Shown piece by piece: positions 17,531 through 26,744 of a stretch of DNA of 64,000 bases. The stretch's first letter is position 1. Each line of letters opens with the position of its first letter. The position numbers were made by a program, and so were the translations under genes. Under the pieces are notes generated by a model that saw nothing but the letters and a program-made list of their open reading frames with translations, was not told the DNA's origin and did no database searches. This stretch comes from Myxococcota bacterium. GTDB taxonomy: Bacteria > Myxococcota_A > UBA796 > JAFGLY01. The stretch spans positions 1 through 64,000 of the forward strand of contig JAJRWT010000032.1 of assembly GCA_024276675.1 (NCBI GenBank). Reading direction: 5' to 3'.

Positions 17531-19252
17531 TCAAAACCGGTCCCGGCCACCGTAGAGGACCACTTCACGGGGAAGCAACCAACTGGATGCCTGGTAGAGA
17601 GAGATAGAGCCCAGACGAGATCGACCTCGACCAGGACCGGCCTCGAAACGGCTGCTGTCGGCAGCATAGAGGCATAACATGATGCCCTCCGCGGTTTCTG
17701 GGTGAGATGTCGCCATGTGCCATGGCGGCGGCTCGTAGTACTCCCACCAATGGCTCTTTCCCTCGGACCTTGGAAACGAGAGGGCCCCCCCCAGCCAGAC
17801 AGTTGCCTTGGAATAGTAATCCACGAGAGCGACTATTGCAGCGGGAGAAAAGGCAGAGCCGGGAGAATCGGTCCACACTTCGATGGAAGAGACACCCAGC
17901 GCATCCATCCTCTCGGCGGCCACCTTGATATTGACCGCCTGGTTGTGAATGAGTATGGGCCGATAGCCAACAAGGGCCAGCGTAATTCCGGAGACAACCA
18001 GGCCGGGAAGTACCCCGGGCCGCCCAGCAATGACCCTGGCGGCGGCGAGGCAAAGAAACGGTACCACGGGCAGTGCGTAACGGGCCGCATGATCTGCGGG
18101 TGTGACTATTATGAGAACAAGCACAACCCAGGCGGTTGTAGCAAGCGTTCGGCCCCATCGTTCCCAGGCCAGCATCGCCGGAATCGCCAACACCCAGAGA
18201 GATGGTCTGGTGTGCAAAACAACCCCCCACAGGGCTGCTACCCAGGTGCCTGGATCCCGGTGGGTTCGGTAATGCTGAAACAACGCCAGCAGAACCAATG
18301 ATACCAGCGCAATCAGCCACGTTGATCTCCCCAGAAAACGACGACAGCGCATCGCGGCTACAGCCACCAGCATGAACAGCCAGGCTGTGATTTTGGTGGA
18401 AATTGTAAAGATGGCGACAAGTCCCGCTGTTGCTCGCAAGCAACTGCGCCAGTTTCTGCTGCTGGCCATCCCCAGCGCGAGTGCCAGTGTCAAGAAAAGC
18501 ACCAGGGGCAGGTCCACCAGCATCCAACCCGACTGCGCCTGGAGGTAGGGGAGTGAAAGAATGAGCCAGGCCCCACGCAGGCCTCTCCGCTGGTCACCTG
18601 CCACGCTGCCCAGAAGGGCGACGGAAAACGGGAGCGCCACAGCGAAAAGGCCCATCACCGCGTCGGCCACCGATGGGCTCTCTCCAAGAAGCCGAAATGC
18701 AAGTCCGTACAGCATGGGGACCATTGGAAAGAGCAGGTGGAAATCAGCCTGTGGGTCCGACCATTGGGTGCTGGGCCACGCCAGGAGAGTGGCAAGGGGC
18801 TCTCTGGCGAATCGCTGAGCCAGCACGAAGTAGTTGGCGGTGTCTGGCTGTCCCTGGGCTATGTCCGTGAAGAACAAATGAAGGCCCATGGCGGCCAGCA
18901 GAAGAAGACCCCATTCCCATGCGGCGACGTCTCGATGCTCCAACGTTCCATGAGCCGCACCGAAAAAAGCATCAGGGAACAGCCGGCTCGTGCCTTCATC
19001 TCTGGCGCTCCGTAGCGGGCGCGAGCTTTCCCGACGGCGCCTGGTGCAAGGTCGGAATCCTCCGGCTTTCAGCCAGGCGGCGGCAGCACTGGCGATGCCC
19101 AGGAACAGGACCAGGAGAAAACCAGCCCACCCCGCGTGGGCGAGCACCCGGAACCAGGCAAATGTGGCGGTGCTGTTTGAGCGGGAGACAGCCCAGAAAA
19201 GAAGCTCCGCTCCCATTGCCAGGAGCAGCAGAAGAGATGGTCTTCCTACCAT
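17531..19252 (-). CDS. GT-C type membrane glycosyltransferase (family 39/ArnT-like)
   Basis: The protein has 573 residues and about 11-12 membrane segments. The loop at QGQPDTANYFVLAQRFA sits where GT-C enzymes carry their acidic catalytic residues, and the C-terminal domain is periplasmic. Such enzymes move a sugar from a polyprenyl-phosphate donor onto lipids or proteins. The acceptor here is unknown. Residues of about 70-101, between the second and third membrane segments, are encoded by a copy of repeat family B. This Arg-rich stretch (RRRRESSRPL) looks inserted yet leaves the frame intact. The start is the first ATG before a membrane helix. Confidence 0.7.
   Translation of the reverse strand: MVGRPSLLLLLAMGAELLFWAVSRSNSTATFAWFRVLAHAGWAGFLLVLFLGIASAAAAWLKAGGFRPCTRRRRESSRPLRSARDEGTSRLFPDAFFGAAHGTLEHRDVAAWEWGLLLLAAMGLHLFFTDIAQGQPDTANYFVLAQRFAREPLATLLAWPSTQWSDPQADFHLLFPMVPMLYGLAFRLLGESPSVADAVMGLFAVALPFSVALLGSVAGDQRRGLRGAWLILSLPYLQAQSGWMLVDLPLVLFLTLALALGMASSRNWRSCLRATAGLVAIFTISTKITAWLFMLVAVAAMRCRRFLGRSTWLIALVSLVLLALFQHYRTHRDPGTWVAALWGVVLHTRPSLWVLAIPAMLAWERWGRTLATTAWVVLVLIIVTPADHAARYALPVVPFLCLAAARVIAGRPGVLPGLVVSGITLALVGYRPILIHNQAVNIKVAAERMDALGVSSIEVWTDSPGSAFSPAAIVALVDYYSKATVWLGGALSFPRSEGKSHWWEYYEPPPWHMATSHPETAEGIMLCLYAADSSRFEAGPGRGRSRLGSISLYQASSWLLPREVVLYGGRDRF
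18950..19043 (-). repeat. Repeat family B copy inside the GT-C glycosyltransferase gene
   Basis: On the minus strand it reads GCCGTCGGGAAAGCTCG, CCCGCTACGGAGCGCC, then GAGCCGGCTGT and a decayed right end (TTTCGGTGCGGCTC). These blocks occur in the same order in the full copy at 37486-37567. The element contributes about 30 codons to the host gene with no frameshift. The right boundary is approximate. Confidence 0.65.
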
Positions 19253-19305
19253 GGCCAGCCGGCTCTGCTGCCTGGAAAGAGGATGAAAACCAGCAATCTT
19301 CAGGC

Positions 19306-20163
19306 TCAGAAGGACACACCGATCCTTGTGGAAGCACCGAAGCTGTCCACGAAGCGAAACTCCACACCGGCAAAGATGTAGTTGTGCCTTCCGCTCCAGG
19401 GCACGGCGATGTTGTCCGAACGCAACTCAGCTCCGTAGGAGAGCCCGATGTGCTTCTTGGCTTCGAAATCGAATACGATGACTTCGGTGGATGTGGTGGG
19501 ATCGGCCATGACTTCGGCATGATGGGTGTAGTATGGCGTGTAGTAGAGCCCGCTGTACATGAACGCCGTCTCGTCTTTGCTCATCAGAACAAACTGGGCA
19601 CTTAACCTGGCCCGTGTCCAGTAGCCCTCGTTGACGTTCAATGGGGCAAGCTCTTCCTGGGTCGTGGTGCTGTCTTCTTCGGTAGTGGTGTCCCAGGTGA
19701 TCTCCTCTTCCGAGGGCTGGTAGTTGGCGCTACCCTTTTCGAACGACCCGGTGAGCCCGATGTAGAGCCTCTTGTAGATGGGAGTGGAGAGCCTGAGACC
19801 GATGACCCCCACATAGCCCCTGGCCATGTATGCAGCTTCAAAGATGGTTTCGTTTGCAACTGCTAAATCACCGAACAGGCCTATGCCGTCGAACAGGTTG
19901 GCATCCAGTCTGAAACCCATGGTGTTGGGCATCCTTATGGCTTCACAACCGCTTTCGATGTCGGTGGTGGCGTCGGGATCTGGAATACAGTCCTGTGCTA
20001 CCAGGACCTGACTCTCGGTATCGAGCAACATGGCAAGAATAAACCTGCCCTGATCCGGCCTGGCAATCGGCGGTCCGACCATGGTCGCGCCAGCGGGCGA
20101 TGCAAGCAGCATGCTTAACGTAGATATCGCGAGAAGGACGGTTCGACGGGCTGTTTTTCCCAT
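19306..20163 (-). CDS. Predicted outer-membrane beta-barrel protein
   Basis: The protein has 285 residues. A signal peptide (basic start, hydrophobic core, cleavage near SPAGA-T) is followed by alternating polar/aromatic strands (GVIGLRLSTPIYKRLYIGLTG, ARLSAQFVLMS, YIFAGVEFRFV). The protein ends in Phe (RIGVSF), the usual C-terminal signal for Bam-dependent insertion. An acidic Thr-rich loop occurs near residues 155-175. The specific role is unknown. It is divergent from the SPFH operon. Confidence 0.6.
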   Translation of the reverse strand: MGKTARRTVLLAISTLSMLLASPAGATMVGPPIARPDQGRFILAMLLDTESQVLVAQDCIPDPDATTDIESGCEAIRMPNTMGFRLDANLFDGIGLFGDLAVANETIFEAAYMARGYVGVIGLRLSTPIYKRLYIGLTGSFEKGSANYQPSEEEITWDTTTEEDSTTTQEELAPLNVNEGYWTRARLSAQFVLMSKDETAFMYSGLYYTPYYTHHAEVMADPTTSTEVIVFDFEAKKHIGLSYGAELRSDNIAVPWSGRHNYIFAGVEFRFVDSFGASTRIGVSF

Positions 20164-20642
20164 TGCAAGTCCGGTGGATTGTGGTTTGGGCCGTTATAAC
20201 CCGCGTGATGGGGAATGGCTGGACATTTACGATTCTGGTGGGCAGAGCAATTTTTCGCAAGGCCAGACGAACTGGAGACATCGAAGGAAGACAGTCTGCC
20301 TGTCGTGCGGGTTTTCTACCTGTGCTGGAAATAGCGGCGGTGAGCCGTCCCAGTCTATAGCGATCTTTTCCGAATCGTCCACGTTTTCTGCTCCCTCCCT
20401 GGAAGACAGTGCTGTTCCGGTTGCTCAGCAACACCGACCAAACGGCAATTCCGGAGTCGGACCTGATTCGCAGGATTTCTTTTGAGCAGGCCGCTCGATA
20501 TTATGATAACCAACGCAGCAGCCAAACATGGCCCCGTTTACCTGTCCGAGACTTCACCTTCGAGCGCAGCGGCATCGCAGCCTGGCAAACGGGAATCCAG
20601 GTCTGGGGTGGAGGGTCTGGCAGGCCAGGAATCGAGGCATCC
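20164..20642. other. Divergent intergenic region upstream of SPFH operon
   Basis: This is 479 bp between a leftward barrel-protein gene and the rightward SPFH operon. An open frame from 20409 joins the first SPFH gene, but its first 78 codons lack family-like sequence. No clear promoter hexamers, hairpin or small gene were found. Confidence 0.35.
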
Positions 20643-22520
20643 ATGAAAAGACGCCCATCAGTCAACCTGGATCCTGCCACTATCAGGCAGCATCGGCTCG
20701 TAGCTGGTTTCCTGGCGCTTCCTCTCACTACTCTGCTCGCCCTTGGGTCGGCGGGAGCGGGAATCCGGTGGGGATCCTCATTGCTCCTGGCCTCATCACT
20801 GCTGCTCTTCCTGTTGGCGGGCATGCTTGCTGTCTTCAGAAGCGTCCTTTCTTTCAGGATCCGCCTGGCCACGCCAGCCAGCCGGACTGGAGCAGAACGG
20901 AAGAGCACCGACGAATCCCCGGTACGTGAATCCCGGAGTCCTGACGCCGAAATACCACCGGTCGAAGGTGAACCGATTTCCCCGATATCCATCTCCGCCG
21001 GTGATTCCGAGCCCACCAGCAATTCTTCCGAGGGCTACGAAGCTCCGGCGTCCACCACGAGACGCCCACTATACCTGCAAATGCTGATCGGGTTGGCCTG
21101 CGCCGTCACGGCCATGATTGGCCTGGCCATAATCTACCCGGAGCCAGACCTTTCCCAGGGGCTTGCAACCACCCTGGGATTTGTCTGCCTGTTTTCGCTT
21201 CTGGTCCCAGCAGTGCTCATCCGGTATTACGCGGAGCTGCGCTCAATGGCGGTTCCCGAAGCAGCCACTTTGGCCAGGTGGTTCCGTGCTGTCTCCTGGT
21301 GTCTAGCCCTGCTTTCTCTCTCGCTGCTGGCCAGGGGATTCTGGCGTCCTCTGGCAGATACAATCCTGACAAGAATCATCCTGGCGGCAATCATGTTTCT
21401 GTCGTTGGAGATCTTTCTCCGGGCAGGAATGACTGCGCGCAACAGCCGATCCAGCGGACTGCCCGTGGGCGAAATGTGGGTGGATCCGCAAACCCTCAGG
21501 CTACTGGCGTCATCCTTGAATCCCCTCTCAAGCCTCTTCAGAGCCTTTGAGGATGCCTTCGGCGTGGATCTCAGGAGTTCCTGGGCCATCGAGTTCGTCA
21601 GGCGATCCATTGCCCCACTGGCACTGTTGCTGGTTGTCGTGGGCTGGCTATCCACCTCCCTGGTGGTCGTGGGCCCACAGGAGCAAGGAGTCCTGGAACG
21701 TTTCGGGCATCCAGCCACCGACCATCCCCTGGGGCCAGGACTGCACACGGTATGGCCATGGCCGGTGGATCGTGTTGTTCACGTTCCTGTAAGCCGTGTA
21801 AAGTCGCTCTCCATCGGCTTCAAGGCGGGTCGCCCAGGTGCAAGCATGTTGTGGACCAAGCCGCAGGCTTCAGAAGAATACTACCTGCTGCTGGGTGACG
21901 GCAGAGACCTGGTTTCGATACATGCCGTGCTCCAATACCGAATCTCGGACATCTTCGAATACCTGTACGGCTGCAGGGATCCCGACTCCCTGCTGGAGGT
22001 CGTCACCTACAGGACCCTGATGTGGTTGACCACCGACAAGTCTCTTGATGAAGTGCTGAGCGAGAACATGCAAAGCTTCACAAAACAGGTGGTGACAGAA
22101 GTACAAAGGGTAGCCCAACGGAACCATCTGGGCTTGGAGATCCTCGCCTTCAATCTCCTGGGCCTTCACCCACCCCTCCAAGTAGCCGGTGACTACCAGG
22201 CCGTGGCAAGCGCCCAGGTGGACAGGGAAACCAGGATCATCCAGGCCCAGGCATATCGGATGGAAACTCTCCCCGCTGCCGAAGCCGAAGCTGTCTCCAT
22301 CACCAACGAGGCCTTGTCGGAAAAGGCCACACGTTATGCAGAGGCCAGCGGCGAAGCCATGGCATTCAAAAGCATCGAAGCACAGTTCAGAACATCACCA
22401 AGTCTTTTCAAGTTCAGGAGACGTTTGGAAACACTGGATTCCTCGCTCAAAGAAAACCGCTTGTACCTGGTGGATGATCGAATTGAAAGGGATGGAGGCA
22501 ATCTCTGGATTCTCGAGTAG
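20643..22520 (+). CDS. HflK-like SPFH protein with N-terminal multi-spanning membrane domain
   Basis: The protein has 625 residues. The first ~330 hold about six hydrophobic segments, separated by an acidic Ser/Pro-rich stretch (about residues 80-140). A further membrane helix then leads into the SPFH/band-7 domain (VVVGPQEQGVLERFG, GPGLHTVWPWPVDRV), as in HflK. Ordinary HflK has only one helix before the domain, so the N-terminal module is an added part of unknown function. The start at 20643 follows the open but unlike-coding stretch. It is the first gene of a four-gene operon with two more SPFH proteins and a metal ATPase. SPFH proteins form large membrane cages, and HflKC encloses FtsH. 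Confidence 0.75.
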   Translation: MKRRPSVNLDPATIRQHRLVAGFLALPLTTLLALGSAGAGIRWGSSLLLASSLLLFLLAGMLAVFRSVLSFRIRLATPASRTGAERKSTDESPVRESRSPDAEIPPVEGEPISPISISAGDSEPTSNSSEGYEAPASTTRRPLYLQMLIGLACAVTAMIGLAIIYPEPDLSQGLATTLGFVCLFSLLVPAVLIRYYAELRSMAVPEAATLARWFRAVSWCLALLSLSLLARGFWRPLADTILTRIILAAIMFLSLEIFLRAGMTARNSRSSGLPVGEMWVDPQTLRLLASSLNPLSSLFRAFEDAFGVDLRSSWAIEFVRRSIAPLALLLVVVGWLSTSLVVVGPQEQGVLERFGHPATDHPLGPGLHTVWPWPVDRVVHVPVSRVKSLSIGFKAGRPGASMLWTKPQASEEYYLLLGDGRDLVSIHAVLQYRISDIFEYLYGCRDPDSLLEVVTYRTLMWLTTDKSLDEVLSENMQSFTKQVVTEVQRVAQRNHLGLEILAFNLLGLHPPLQVAGDYQAVASAQVDRETRIIQAQAYRMETLPAAEAEAVSITNEALSEKATRYAEASGEAMAFKSIEAQFRTSPSLFKFRRRLETLDSSLKENRLYLVDDRIERDGGNLWILE

Positions 22521-22611
22521 ACCCAGCAGGCAGGTTTCTCATGCCAGCCAATCGGACCCTTGGACACGTGTATTTTTCAATGTCTTCTCCAACGATACAG
22601 GGACTCCCACT

Positions 22612-23502
22612 ATGCGTAGAGACGTAATCAGGTGGCTGATCGGGCTTGCTACAGTCTCGACAGTCCTTCTCTCCGCCCTGCTGTTCCAGGTACGCGAGGG
22701 GCAGTTGGCTCTCGTAACGAGGTTGGGCAAACCCGTGGCTGTCATCGAAGAAGCTGGCCTGCACTGGAAACTACCCTGGCCTATCGATCAAAAGGTGATT
22801 CTGGACGGGAGGCGACGTGTTCTGGATATGCGGCACACGGAGATGCTCACCCGCGACAAGAAAAACATCATCCTCATGAGTTTCGCGGTGTGGAAGATCG
22901 ACGATCCCCTCAAGTTCTATCAATCCATCGGCTCTGACGAATCGCAGGTTTCCCGGCAGTTGGACGGCCTGATCACCAGCGCCAACATCGGTGTGCTTGG
23001 CAGATACTACTTTTCCAACCTGGTGTCCACGGACCCGGAGAACTTGAAAGTGGAGTTGATCGAGAACGAAGTCCTGGAGTCCGTGGCGGCATCAGCACTT
23101 GACAAGTACGGTGTAGAGATTGAACAGATCGGGTTCAAACGACTGTCCCTCCCCGAGGGGAACATTCGCTATGTGTTCGACCAGATGCGGGCCGAGCGAA
23201 AGCAGTACGCTGCCCGATTCAGGGCCGAGGGCGAGCGCGAGGCTTCCAAAGTCCGTTCGGAGACCGACCTGGAAACAGCCCGAATCAGGGCCGAGGCCAA
23301 AGAGCAAGCCGCCCGGATTCGCGGAGAAGCCGAGGCTGAAGCCGCGCAGATATACGCCGAGGCACACTCCCTGGATCCTGGCTTCTACAAGTTCATCAGG
23401 TCACTCGACACCTTGCAGAAAGTCGTGGGCAAGAGGACCACCGTGGTACTCAGAACCGATAGTGAACCATTCGATCTGCTGAAGAGCAAAGGCGGACAGT
23501 GA
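22612..23502 (+). CDS. hflC: HflC-like SPFH domain protein
   Basis: The protein has 296 residues, the usual HflC length. One N-terminal membrane helix is followed by the band-7 domain (QVREGQLALVTRLGKPVAVI, GLHWKLPWPIDQKVILDGR, TRDKKNIIL). A long charged Ala/Glu/Arg coiled coil comes next (ERKQYAARFRAEGEREASK), then the conserved end DPGFYKFIRSLDTL. It likely assembles with the neighbouring HflK-like proteins into a membrane ring. The start is the ATG at 22612; the open frame upstream overlaps the previous gene and shows no homology. Confidence 0.85.
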   Translation: MRRDVIRWLIGLATVSTVLLSALLFQVREGQLALVTRLGKPVAVIEEAGLHWKLPWPIDQKVILDGRRRVLDMRHTEMLTRDKKNIILMSFAVWKIDDPLKFYQSIGSDESQVSRQLDGLITSANIGVLGRYYFSNLVSTDPENLKVELIENEVLESVAASALDKYGVEIEQIGFKRLSLPEGNIRYVFDQMRAERKQYAARFRAEGEREASKVRSETDLETARIRAEAKEQAARIRGEAEAEAAQIYAEAHSLDPGFYKFIRSLDTLQKVVGKRTTVVLRTDSEPFDLLKSKGGQ

Positions 23503-23574
23503 CCGGGAATCATCCCACGCTGGCCCCATGCAAGAAGTGAATCGTCACCGGGCCGGATTGACGGAGTCACCAAA

Positions 23575-24657
23575 ATGAAAGCCAGCAACCCCAAGAACAC
23601 AAAGAGGCCGCCAGTTCCCGCGCGCTCTGGAAGCAGGCCCACTGAGTTTTCTGTTGCCCTGGCACCCGTGCGGATCCTCCTGGACTCCGTCCTCAGGCAT
23701 ATCTACCTTGTCGCGGGCTTTCTTCTGCTATTGTACCTGCTCTCGGGAATTACCGTCGTCGCTTCAGATGAGGTGGTGCTGCTCCTGCGATGGGGCCGCC
23801 TGGTGGGCGACACGCCTGGACAAGCAACTCACCAGCCCGGACTGCTTTTTGCGTTTCCAAGGCCCATCGACGAAGTCATCCGGCTGAAGGTGAAGAAGAT
23901 CTACGAATTGGAGATCAGGGATCTGCATTTTGCCGTGCGGCAGAACGACGATCCCACATCGATCCTGACAGCTCCTGGAAGAACCATCGACCCGGAAAAG
24001 TCGGGTTACTGTCTCACCGGCGACAACAACGTGATCCAGGCCCTGCTCATGGCCAAATACCAGATTGATGATCCAATCCAGTTCGCCTTCCTCCACAGTA
24101 GACCCCAGGATCTCCTGAAGGACGTGGTAATGGCAGCCATGGTCCGCTCAGTGGCCGAGAAAGAGGTGGATGACGTGCTCTCCGAAGGGCGAAAGCTCCT
24201 GGCTTCCACGGTTCGACGCCGCGCCCAGAAACGCTTGGACACACTGGGAGCCGGGATGATACTGCTTTCACTGGAGTTCACCGATCTCGTCCCTCCAAGG
24301 CAAGTAATGGACGATTTCAAGAAAGTCCAGAGCGCATTCATCGACAAGGAGACCAAGCTCAAGGAAGCCCAGAAGTACAGGGAAGAACAAGTGCCCAGGG
24401 CCCAGGCAGACAAAAGCGCCACGATACGCGAGGCGCAAGCCTATGCAAACGACGTCCTCTCTCGGGCCCGAGGCGATGCTGATGCTTTCCGCTCCCTCAT
24501 CCAGGAATACCACAAAAACCCCAGGGTCATCAAAGAGCGCCTGTATCGGGAGTCCATCGAGAAGATCCTTGCCAAGGCTGGCAAGACCCGTTTCGTCCCC
24601 CCGCCCGAAAAAGGTAGCTATGACGACTTCAGGATTACCATTCCTACCGGGGGATAG
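23575..24657 (+). CDS. Third SPFH (HflK-type) protein
   Basis: The protein has 360 residues. A basic, Pro-rich N-terminus of about 30 residues precedes one membrane helix (YLVAGFLLLLYLLSG). The band-7 domain follows (VVASDEVVLLLRWG, HQPGLLFAFPRPIDEVIRL), with SGYCLTGDNNVIQALLMAKYQI typical of HflK. A coiled coil and a short C-terminal tail end it. It is seven bases upstream of the metal ATPase, so translation is probably coupled. Together with the two preceding genes it may form a three-subunit version of the HflKC ring. Confidence 0.8.
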   Translation: MKASNPKNTKRPPVPARSGSRPTEFSVALAPVRILLDSVLRHIYLVAGFLLLLYLLSGITVVASDEVVLLLRWGRLVGDTPGQATHQPGLLFAFPRPIDEVIRLKVKKIYELEIRDLHFAVRQNDDPTSILTAPGRTIDPEKSGYCLTGDNNVIQALLMAKYQIDDPIQFAFLHSRPQDLLKDVVMAAMVRSVAEKEVDDVLSEGRKLLASTVRRRAQKRLDTLGAGMILLSLEFTDLVPPRQVMDDFKKVQSAFIDKETKLKEAQKYREEQVPRAQADKSATIREAQAYANDVLSRARGDADAFRSLIQEYHKNPRVIKERLYRESIEKILAKAGKTRFVPPPEKGSYDDFRITIPTGG

Positions 24658-24663
24658 GCGCGC

Positions 24664-26589
24664 ATGCAACTTCCAACTGTAGAACTAAGCAGAAACCTGG
24701 TGGAAGCAGGGCAGGCCATTTCCCAAGGGGAACAACGGAGGATGGCCAGACGCCTCACAACCATGTTGCTGGGACTGGGAATGCTGGGCGTGGGCCTGCT
24801 CTATGGCCTGGTCTTTCCAGGACAAAGACAGGTGGGTGCTCTCCTGCAATCCATCGCCGCCCTGCTGGTTTCCACACCGGTTTTCCTGGTGGCGATAAAG
24901 GGCTTCCTGTCGAGACCATCGAGTGCATTCACGGAACAACTCGTTGGCCTGGCAATACTCGCGGCCATGTCCACAGGCGATTTCATCACGGCTACCCTGG
25001 TGCCATTGTTCCTCGACCTGGGCCATATCTTCGAAGAAAGGAGCGTGGCTGGGGCAAGAGCGGCCATCGATGGGATACTCAAGCTTGGCGCACGCAGCGC
25101 CACGCTACTGGATGGCGATCATGAACGGGTGGTATCTCCCGAAAATCTCTCGAAGGATGACATCGTGCTGGTACGCCCTGGCGAAGTGATACCCGCCGAT
25201 GGAAGAGTGCTGGAAGGCCGTTCATCTGTGGATCAGGCCCCGGTTACAGGGGAATCGCTCCACGAAGACGTCGCTGCCGGTGACGGTGTATTCGCCGGAA
25301 CAGTTAACCTGACAGGTGTTTTGCGGATTTCAGTGACGGGTGTGGGGTCCGATACCGCCATTGGTAGAGTGGTACGACTGCTGAAAAGCGCCGAAGCAGC
25401 ACATCCACCATTTGCCCGACTCCTGGAGCGATATTCAAGCTACTACCTTCCCATGGTCGTAACCATCGCCGCCATCGTCCTTTTCTTGACTGCCGACATC
25501 AACAGGGCGATAGCCATTCTAGTGGTATCCTGCCCATGTGCCCTCGTGCTTTCCGTTCCAACGGCGATGGTTGCATCTCTGGCCGTCGCCGCCAGGATGG
25601 GAGTATTGATCAAGAGTTCGCGCTTTCTGGAGACCATGTCCGAAATAGACACGGTCGTCCTTGACAAGACGGGCACAGTTACCCTGGGGGCTCCAGCAGT
25701 GGTGGCCGTTCGCCCGGAGCAGGGACTCGGAGTCCGAGAACTCTTTTCCGCGGCTGTTGCCTGTGCCAACGGATCCCTGCACCCCTTCTCGAGGGCTGTC
25801 GTTCAAGAGGCACGCGCAAGAGGCTTTATCGTGCCCGCCGTGTCCGATGTGATGGAAATCCCCGGACTGGGTGTGGAAGCCAGAACCGACGACGGGTTGA
25901 TACGACTTGGGCGTGCCTCCTGGCTGAAAGACCTGGGCATCGCGCCGGCCCCTGGAGCCGACAACAACCGTTCCACGGTGTGGATTGCCAGAGACGACCG
26001 TATACTCGGCTCCATGTTGGTGAAAGACCGCCCACGAAAAGAATCACGAAAAGTGTTGGAACGATTGCGTAGTATGGGAGTCCAACGTATTCTTCTCCTG
26101 ACCGGTGACCGAGAGCCTGTTGCAAGGGTCATCGCAAATGACCTGGGTTTCGACGGCTGGGTTGCCGAAGTGGTCCCGGAGCAGAAGCTGGATGTCATCA
26201 GGCAGGAACAGGTGCAGAACCACAAGACCATGATGGTGGGAGACGGAGTCAACGATGCTCTTGCCTTGAGTGGTGCCGATGTGGGAGTGGCCATGGGGGC
26301 AAGAGTGAACGAAGTGGCGCTTGGGGGGGCCGACATCGCTCTGATGACCGACAACCTGTGGCGCCTGCCTCAGACGATGCTACTGTCCTCCGCTACCAAG
26401 AGAACCATCACTGCCAACGTAGTCATTGGGGTGAGCTTCAGCGTGTTCATGCTCATTCTTGCCTCCGCGGGAATCATCAGCCCTCTCTGGGGGGCTGCGC
26501 TTCACAACGGTGGCAGTGTCTTCGTACTCATGAACAGCGCCCGTTTGATGCGCTTCCAGCCAGAATGTCCCAACAGTTTCGATACTTGA
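24664..26589 (+). CDS. P1B-type heavy-metal translocating ATPase
   Basis: The protein has 641 residues and no N-terminal metal-binding (HMA) domain. Motifs in order are the actuator loop TGES (VTGESLHED), the intramembrane metal site VSCPCALVLS, the phosphorylation site DKTGT, the HP motif in GSLHPFSRAV, and the hinge GDGVNDALAL. The last helix has HNGGSVFVLMNSARL, closer to Zn/Cd/Co exporters than to Cu exporters, but specificity is not settled. It ends the SPFH operon, which suggests that the SPFH ring supports or controls this pump or its turnover. Confidence 0.9.
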   Translation: MQLPTVELSRNLVEAGQAISQGEQRRMARRLTTMLLGLGMLGVGLLYGLVFPGQRQVGALLQSIAALLVSTPVFLVAIKGFLSRPSSAFTEQLVGLAILAAMSTGDFITATLVPLFLDLGHIFEERSVAGARAAIDGILKLGARSATLLDGDHERVVSPENLSKDDIVLVRPGEVIPADGRVLEGRSSVDQAPVTGESLHEDVAAGDGVFAGTVNLTGVLRISVTGVGSDTAIGRVVRLLKSAEAAHPPFARLLERYSSYYLPMVVTIAAIVLFLTADINRAIAILVVSCPCALVLSVPTAMVASLAVAARMGVLIKSSRFLETMSEIDTVVLDKTGTVTLGAPAVVAVRPEQGLGVRELFSAAVACANGSLHPFSRAVVQEARARGFIVPAVSDVMEIPGLGVEARTDDGLIRLGRASWLKDLGIAPAPGADNNRSTVWIARDDRILGSMLVKDRPRKESRKVLERLRSMGVQRILLLTGDREPVARVIANDLGFDGWVAEVVPEQKLDVIRQEQVQNHKTMMVGDGVNDALALSGADVGVAMGARVNEVALGGADIALMTDNLWRLPQTMLLSSATKRTITANVVIGVSFSVFMLILASAGIISPLWGAALHNGGSVFVLMNSARLMRFQPECPNSFDT

Positions 26590-26650
26590 AATGAACATGA
26601 GTGGCAAAGTGCCGCCGCCTCGCAATATCGGTCAAACCCAGGTATCCGTC

Positions 26651-26721
26651 ACGCTCATGACAAGCTCATGACGAGCGAGGCGCCCCAACGCTCACGACGC
26701 GGGACGCCTCACGCTCCTGAC
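26651..26721 (+). repeat. Four short direct repeats of ACGCTCAYGAC type
   Basis: Near-identical 10-11-mers occur at 26651-26661, 26663-26672, 26688-26698 and 26711-26721, between two convergent genes. They look iteron-like but may simply be a decayed minisatellite. A hairpin overlaps them. Confidence 0.5.
26677..26710. terminator. Possible bidirectional terminator hairpin between metal ATPase and Flp pilin genes
   Basis: The stem GAGGCG-c-CCC pairs with GGG-a-CGCCTC around a loop of about 14 bases. It sits between two convergent genes. No T-tract follows on either strand, so factor-independent termination is uncertain. Confidence 0.4.
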
Positions 26722-26744
26722 TGCCGAACCTTTCAGTGCAGCCT

